From an uncultured Holophagales bacterium (GTDB taxonomy: Bacteria; Acidobacteriota; Thermoanaerobaculia; UBA5066): a stretch of DNA of 17,625 bases. The notes under the pieces were generated by a model. The model saw only the letters and a list, made by a program, of their open reading frames with translations. It did not search any database and was not told the DNA's origin. Location: positions 1-17,625 of the forward strand of contig CALBDV010000888.1 in NCBI GenBank assembly GCA_937927565.1. The letters run 5' to 3'. Both the position numbers and the translations under genes were made by a program. Shown here in pieces: positions 13,468 through 17,625 of this stretch (the first letter of the stretch is position 1; every line of letters starts with the position of its first letter).

Positions 13468-15711
13468 TCAGCAGGAGCTCTGGCCCGTCTTGGCGTCGTC
13501 CGCCACGGCCGGCTCCTTCGGCTTGGCTTCGGCCGCGTCGTCGGGACTCGCCGGGCTCGATCCGCTGCCGCTGCCGGCGGCGCCGCCGCTGTTGATGAGG
13601 ACCATCGTTCCCTGGATCGTGACGCCGCTGGGGCCGATGTCGATGAAGCCGCCAGGCCCCTTGAGCGAAAGCTGGACGCCTGCCTCGATGACGACCTTCA
13701 TTCCGGCCCTGAGGTGGATCTCGTTCCCGGCATCGTGCGCCCAGTTCGTGCCGGTCTTCTCCTGGGTATTACCTCCGACGTTGACGGACAGCCCGCCGTC
13801 GACCTTCGTCCGCGCGTCTCCCTTGACGTGGAGGTCGTCCTTGTCGCCGATCGTCGTCGTCCGTTTCCCGGCGATGGACGTGTCGAGGTTCCCTTTCCCC
13901 TCGTCGCCTCCACCGATCTTCAGCTTCACGTCGCCGCCGATCTTCTCTTCCTGGTGGCGCTTGATCTCGGTGAATCGGTCTCGGAAGACCTTCTCGAGGT
14001 CGTCCCCGGTCTTCTTGCCGTCCTTCTCGCCCCCCACGATCAGGTGGTGGTCGTTGAGGACCCGCTCTTTCAGGTCGTTCTTCACGCGGACGTCCATGTC
14101 CTTCTCCGCGTGGATGAAGACCTGCTCCTTGCCCTTGTTGTCGTCGAAGCGCCACTCGTTGAACCCGGCTCCTCCGAGGGTGTCGTTCGACTTGTAGCCG
14201 GAGACCTTGTTGTCGTTCTTGTGCTTGCCGTCCGGACCGTTCCCGAGGTAGGGCGGCATCTGGTCGGAGTTGTAGACGACGCCGACGATGATCGGGCGGT
14301 CCGGGTCTCCCTCCTCGAAGGCGACCACGACCTCCTGGCCGATCCGGGGCCAGAACGAGGTCCCCCATCGCCGCCCGGCCATGAGCTGCGCGACGCGGAC
14401 CCAGCACGAGCTCTTTGTGTCGTTCTTCCCGTCCCGGTCCCAGTGGAACTGGACCTTTACCCGCCCGTACTTGTCGGTGAGGATCTCCTCTCCCTTGGGG
14501 CCGACGACGACGGCGGTCTGGGTCCCCGCGATCATCGGCTTGGGCGTGACCCGTGGCGGGCGGAACGACAGCCCGTCCGGGATGCAGGAAAAGGACGCGG
14601 AGTACCGCAGCTCGGCGACGCCCGAGCGGTAGTCGCCCGTCTGCTGGGCGTCGATCGCCGTTCCGGTGACGACGTAGCTCCCGTTCGCGTTGAAGTGCCG
14701 TTCCAGGGTGAACTTGTGTCCCGAGCGGAGATGCTTGGCGTTGCTCTCGCCTCGGATGACGATCGACGGGAGCGTCTCCTCGTCCATCCGGAGCTTGGTG
14801 GTCCGGCTGTTGTCCTTGAAGACCTTCTGGACGTCGGCCGGCCGCTCGCCGCCGCTCGGGTCGACGCCGTCGAACCGCTGGGCGTATTCGCCGGGCCAGT
14901 CGTAGACCTCGAGGTCCTCGTTCCCGCCGACCTTCAGCTTGTGGGTCACCGTTCCCACCTGCACGCTCGCCAGGATCGGCTCCTCCGCCTCGAGGTGCTT
15001 GTGCGGGACCTCGAACGTGTGGTCCCACAGCGTCACCTTGCCCGAGCGCATCTCCTGGTGCTTCTCCCAGGCGTAGATGCGCTCGTCCTCGCGCACGCCG
15101 CCCGCGAGCTCGTCGTAGATCAGTGCCGTCTTGCCCTTGACGTCGCAGTGGCTCGACGGGGAGTCGGCCACGACCGTCTTGTGGTTGCCGTCCTCGTGCT
15201 TGAAGAAGTAGAGGATTCCCTCCTCTTCCATCAGCCGGCTCGCGAAGTTGAAGTCGGTCTCGCGGTACTGGACGCAATAGTCGCGGGGCTCGTACTTGCC
15301 GTTCAGCTCCCAGGTGACGTCGATCTTCTTGAGGACCTTCTTCAGGATGTCCGGGACCGTCATCTGCTGGAAGATGCGGCTCTGCGCAGTGCGGGTCAGG
15401 AGCCAGAGCTCCGGCACGAGGTTCAGTCGATAGGTCGTGAAGTCCTCGTCCCGTGCCCCCTGGCTCACCCGGTTGCAGAGGCCGTTCAGGTAGGTGGGGG
15501 TCTCGTCGTCCCCCATCTTCATCTTCACGGTCACCTTCTTGCCGAGGAGGCCTTCGAAGCTGATCTTGGTCTTGTTCTCCGCCAGGGCGAGGACCTCGAA
15601 CTGGAAGAGCCGGGAGATCCCCTCCTCGCCCGACAGGCCACGAAAGAGGAGGACGTCCTTGCCGAGAGGGGTCGTGACGGAGATCTTTCGTTCGTCCTGG
15701 GTGTAGGCCAT
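13468..15711 (-). CDS. vgrG: Type VI secretion system spike protein VgrG (TssI)
   Basis: 747 residues from ATG 15711 with GGAG eight bases upstream; the open frame continues 64 residues upstream but is Arg/Pro-rich and unlike protein. VgrG trimers form the needle tip, carry PAAR and effectors, and are fired into target cells. The gp27-like part spans about 1-380, with YRETDFNFASRLMEEEGILY (149-168) and the typical HFNANGSYVVTGTAIDAQ region. The gp5-like OB domain is at about 405-480 (DKYGRVKVQFHWDRDG, CWVRVAQLMAGRRWGT, PRIGQEVVVAFEEGDPDRP). A charged, Gly-periodic beta-helix needle runs to about 708, ending in PSGVTIQGTMVLINSGG. A Pro/Ala/Glu-rich tail of 38 residues ends in Cys747. It is the first gene of the minus-strand unit. 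No sheath or baseplate genes are near, so this is an orphan vgrG. Confidence 0.96.
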   Translation of the reverse strand: MAYTQDERKISVTTPLGKDVLLFRGLSGEEGISRLFQFEVLALAENKTKISFEGLLGKKVTVKMKMGDDETPTYLNGLCNRVSQGARDEDFTTYRLNLVPELWLLTRTAQSRIFQQMTVPDILKKVLKKIDVTWELNGKYEPRDYCVQYRETDFNFASRLMEEEGILYFFKHEDGNHKTVVADSPSSHCDVKGKTALIYDELAGGVREDERIYAWEKHQEMRSGKVTLWDHTFEVPHKHLEAEEPILASVQVGTVTHKLKVGGNEDLEVYDWPGEYAQRFDGVDPSGGERPADVQKVFKDNSRTTKLRMDEETLPSIVIRGESNAKHLRSGHKFTLERHFNANGSYVVTGTAIDAQQTGDYRSGVAELRYSASFSCIPDGLSFRPPRVTPKPMIAGTQTAVVVGPKGEEILTDKYGRVKVQFHWDRDGKNDTKSSCWVRVAQLMAGRRWGTSFWPRIGQEVVVAFEEGDPDRPIIVGVVYNSDQMPPYLGNGPDGKHKNDNKVSGYKSNDTLGGAGFNEWRFDDNKGKEQVFIHAEKDMDVRVKNDLKERVLNDHHLIVGGEKDGKKTGDDLEKVFRDRFTEIKRHQEEKIGGDVKLKIGGGDEGKGNLDTSIAGKRTTTIGDKDDLHVKGDARTKVDGGLSVNVGGNTQEKTGTNWAHDAGNEIHLRAGMKVVIEAGVQLSLKGPGGFIDIGPSGVTIQGTMVLINSGGAAGSGSGSSPASPDDAAEAKPKEPAVADDAKTGQSSC

Positions 15712-15943
15712 GACAGTCACTCCATCCCGGGAGCCTACCGGTCCGGGCGACGGGGCCCTCCCGCCTGTCGATGCCGCCGTCTGCCCTGGACGAGCCCGGG
15801 AGCGGGTCAGGGGCACCCGCTCTCGTCTCGCCTGTCGTTTCCCGGATACTCGGGGTGATTCTAGTCTCCGCCGCGGGCGCAGTCTCCCTGATACGCCGGG
15901 CACGAGGGGCCCCCGCAGTCCCGGGCGCTACCGAACCCCTCGA
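15712..15943. other. Intergenic region upstream of vgrG
   Basis: 232 bases between the vgrG start and the DUF6448 stop, both on the minus strand. It should contain the promoter of the VgrG unit and any terminator of the NO reductase unit. TAGAAT read on the minus strand (15863-15858) is a good -10-like word (five of six), but no TTGACA-like box stands 16-18 bases before it. No small gene is supported. Confidence 0.45.
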
Positions 15944-16576
15944 TCAGTCGCAGGAGTGGCCCGAAGCCTTCGGGCCGGCCCCGTGCGGAGCGCCGGGCGT
16001 CCCAGCCGAAGCGTGGACCGCCTCGACGATCGCCTTCGTGTAGTGCATCAGGTCGACGTAGGCGACCACGTAGGCGCGACCTTCCACGGGGGTCCCGTCA
16101 GCCTTCTTCTTCGCCTCGAGCGCCTTGGCGAACTTTGCCTTGATTCCCGCCGCAGAGTGCTCTCCGACGAGCCGCGCGAAGTCGTCGACGGAGCCGGCGG
16201 CGAGGGCGGACTCCAGCTGGCCGATGAAGGCTGGCTCGTTGCCGCCCTTCTTCAGGCCGGTGTAGGGGAACCCCTCGGTCTCGCGGTGGAGCCGCACGAG
16301 CGTCTCGAAGAAGGCCGTGTCGGCGAGCTGCTGCGCGTCGGGGCCGAGCTTGCGGACCACGAGCGTTTTCTGGAACGCGTCGCGGACCGCAGGCTCCTGC
16401 GCCGCCGAGATCCACTTCAGGACCGGCGCGACGTCGCCCTTTCCGAGCGCGGCCTTCGCGTCGACGACGACCGGGCCTTCGACCGAGTCGCAGTGGGCCT
16501 GTGCCCGCGGCGCCGTGACGAGGAGCACCGCGGCCAGCGCGGCGGAGGCGAGGACCAGGGAGGTGTTCCGTTTCAT
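15944..16576 (-). CDS. DUF6448 family secreted protein
   Basis: 210 residues from ATG 16576, preceded by AAGGAG at good spacing. The signal peptide is clear: MKRNTSLVLASAALAAVLLV followed by the cleavage site RAQA-HCD. Cleavage there leaves His-Cys as the mature N-terminus. The mature part GPVVVDAKAALGKGDVAPVL, KWISAAQEPAVRDAFQKTL, VRKLGPDAQQLADTAFFETL, VRLHRETEGFPYTGLK and HYTKAIVEAVHASAG matches, by memory, the all-helical DUF6448 family, whose function is not established. The C-terminus adds HGAGPKASGHSCD, so His and Cys sit at both ends. It follows the NO reductase gene by 26 bases on the same strand and is probably co-transcribed, which hints at a periplasmic role in nitrogen-oxide or metal chemistry. 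That role is inference. A short palindrome (15958-15976) lies inside the last codons. Confidence 0.87.
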   Translation of the reverse strand: MKRNTSLVLASAALAAVLLVTAPRAQAHCDSVEGPVVVDAKAALGKGDVAPVLKWISAAQEPAVRDAFQKTLVVRKLGPDAQQLADTAFFETLVRLHRETEGFPYTGLKKGGNEPAFIGQLESALAAGSVDDFARLVGEHSAAGIKAKFAKALEAKKKADGTPVEGRAYVVAYVDLMHYTKAIVEAVHASAGTPGAPHGAGPKASGHSCD

Positions 16577-16602
16577 TTCCAATCTCCTTGAGGCCGGTCG
16601 GC

Positions 16603-17625
16603 CTAGGCGTTTCCCGTGAGCGCGTCGTTCGGGTCGAAAGAAGGCTCCTCCGCCTTCTCGTAGCTCCACCCGGTCAGTAGCCCGACGAAGAACCAGAGGA
16701 GGAAGCCGACGCCGCCGAGGAAGACGGTGTCGCCGAGGATGCGGAGCCAGCGCAGGGCCTGCATCGCGGGGAGCTGGAGGAAGTCGGCGCTGCGGGCGTA
16801 CCAGAGGCCGTGCTCGACGCTCGCCCAGGTCTGCGCGAGGCCGATCGGGAGGAGGGAGAGGACGACCATGAGCGCGAGCCCGACGTTCATCCCCCAGAAC
16901 GCCCACTTCAGCTGCGTCTCCTTCCAGGGGCGGACGCCCGAGAGCTTCCGCGCGATGACGAGGACGAGGCCGAGCGAGAGGAGGCCGTAGACACCGAAGA
17001 GGGCCGTGTGGGCGTGGACGGGCGTCGTGTTGAGGCCCTGCATGTAGTAGAGGGCGAGCGGGGGGTTGATGAGGAAGCCGAAGACGCCCGCGCCGACGAG
17101 GTTCCAGAAGGCGACGCCGACGAAGAACCGGATCGGCCAGCGGTAGGCGGTCATCCAGGTGGCGGCGGTCTGCAGGCGGCTCGTCCGGAACGCCTCGATG
17201 CCGATGAGCGTCAGCGGGACGACCTCGAGGGCGCTGAAGCTCGCCCCGACGGCGAGGATCGAGACCGGCGTGCCGCTGAAGTAGAGGTGGTGGAACGTGC
17301 CGGGGATGCCGGCGAAGAGGAAGAGGGCCGAGGAGGCGATGACCGCCGCGCCTGCGTGCTTCTTGTCGACGAGGCCGAGCTTGGCGAAGAGGAGGGCGAT
17401 CGCCGCCGTGGCGAAGACCTCGAAGAAGCCCTCGACCCAGAGGTGGACGACCCACCAGCGCCAGTACTCCATGACGGAGAGGTGCGTCTTGGCGGTGAAG
17501 AAGAAGCCGGCGCCGTAGAGGAGGCCGATGGCGGTCGTGGCGCCCGTGAACATCAGGACGAGCGAGCGGGCGTCGTCGCGGCGGCGCGCGGCCGGGAGGA
17601 TCGCGCGGAGCATCAGGACGAGCCA
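16603..17625 (-). CDS. norB: Quinol-dependent nitric oxide reductase, C-terminal part, partial
   Basis: The frame is open to the window's right edge; 340 C-terminal residues are visible of a protein usually near 760, so the start is missing. It reduces two NO to N2O with electrons from quinol, in the inner membrane. At least eight hydrophobic helices are seen. Family signatures with ligands: THLSVMEYWRWWVVHLWVEG (FeB ligand His at 17443-17445 and Glu four residues on), GIPGTFHHLYFSGTP (two more FeB His), FSALEVVPL, and LNTTPVHAHTALFGVYG with the heme b3 and low-spin heme His ligands in HAH. THLSVMEYWRW and the single-subunit context favour the quinol type (qNOR, also called NorZ) over the cytochrome c type, although the N-terminal extension that would settle it is out of view. 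All catalytic residues in this half are present. DUF6448 follows 26 bases after the stop. Confidence 0.94.
   Translation of the reverse strand, partial: WLVLMLRAILPAARRRDDARSLVLMFTGATTAIGLLYGAGFFFTAKTHLSVMEYWRWWVVHLWVEGFFEVFATAAIALLFAKLGLVDKKHAGAAVIASSALFLFAGIPGTFHHLYFSGTPVSILAVGASFSALEVVPLTLIGIEAFRTSRLQTAATWMTAYRWPIRFFVGVAFWNLVGAGVFGFLINPPLALYYMQGLNTTPVHAHTALFGVYGLLSLGLVLVIARKLSGVRPWKETQLKWAFWGMNVGLALMVVLSLLPIGLAQTWASVEHGLWYARSADFLQLPAMQALRWLRILGDTVFLGGVGFLLWFFVGLLTGWSYEKAEEPSFDPNDALTGNA

Noticed and set aside
11709..13595. Long plus-strand open frame of about 628 codons opposite the PAAR-peptidase gene
   Set aside because: Arg/Gly/Val-rich composition without motifs; the minus strand there encodes recognisable PAAR and M91 signatures.
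12937..15858. Very long plus-strand open frame (over 900 codons) opposite vgrG
   Set aside because: Its residues are a repetitive Val/Leu/Asp/Arg mix with no domain. It is an antisense shadow of a GC-rich, clearly recognised VgrG.
15858..15863. TAGAAT on the minus strand as a vgrG -10 box
   Set aside because: Good -10 word but no -35 partner; noted only in the intergenic description.
16577..17455. Upstream extension of the DUF6448 frame into the NO reductase gene
   Set aside because: Out-of-frame reading of norB; a clear signal peptide with ribosome site starts at 16576.
1..17625. CRISPR arrays, tRNA or rRNA genes, insertion sequences, attachment sites
   Set aside because: No regularly spaced DNA repeats, cloverleaf-like segments, transposase or integrase motifs, or flanking direct repeats were recognised by reading.

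Overview
The window is very GC-rich DNA packed with coding sequence. It carries 13 genes; the first and last run off the ends. No rRNA, tRNA, CRISPR array, IS element or integrase was seen. No stretch over 300 bases lacks a gene; the longest gaps are 5035-5306 and 15712-15943. A lipoprotein signal, a Tat signal, a quinol-type NO reductase and type VI secretion (T6SS) tip proteins point to a Gram-negative bacterium. GC content and gene types would suit Acidobacteriota or a similar soil or sediment lineage, but that is a weak inference without a marker gene.

Left part (1-8900), general cell functions: the C-terminal end of a secreted repeat protein (1-735); a secreted protein with a PepSY-like C-terminus (766-1761); convergent to it a DUF1684 lipoprotein (1790-2695); a membrane GAF-GAF histidine kinase with no adjacent response regulator (2728-5034); divergently, a malic enzyme close to E. 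coli MaeA (5307-7043); then, behind a strong hairpin, a Tat-exported Fe-type superoxide dismutase (7135-7860) and a quinone oxidoreductase (7929-8900).

Middle part (about 8975-15711), an orphan T6SS effector island with two converging units. The minus-strand unit reads VgrG spike (15711-13468), a PAAR-like tip fused to an M91-type zinc metallopeptidase (13403-12048), then two small unknown genes (12032-11448 and 11431-10865) that are candidate immunity or adaptor genes. The plus-strand unit has a recognisable promoter (8975-9003), a secreted unknown protein (9032-9850) and, overlapping it at TGATG, an unknown protein with a papain-like Cys/His signature (9850-10821). A plausible reading is a spike loaded with a metallopeptidase and a second Cys-peptidase-like cargo whose upstream neighbour is a periplasmic protector. 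No T6SS sheath, baseplate or ATPase genes are present, so the apparatus must be encoded elsewhere.

Right part (15944-17625), nitric oxide handling: the C-terminal half of a quinol-dependent NO reductase, followed 26 bases downstream by a secreted DUF6448 protein whose predicted mature N-terminus is His-Cys.
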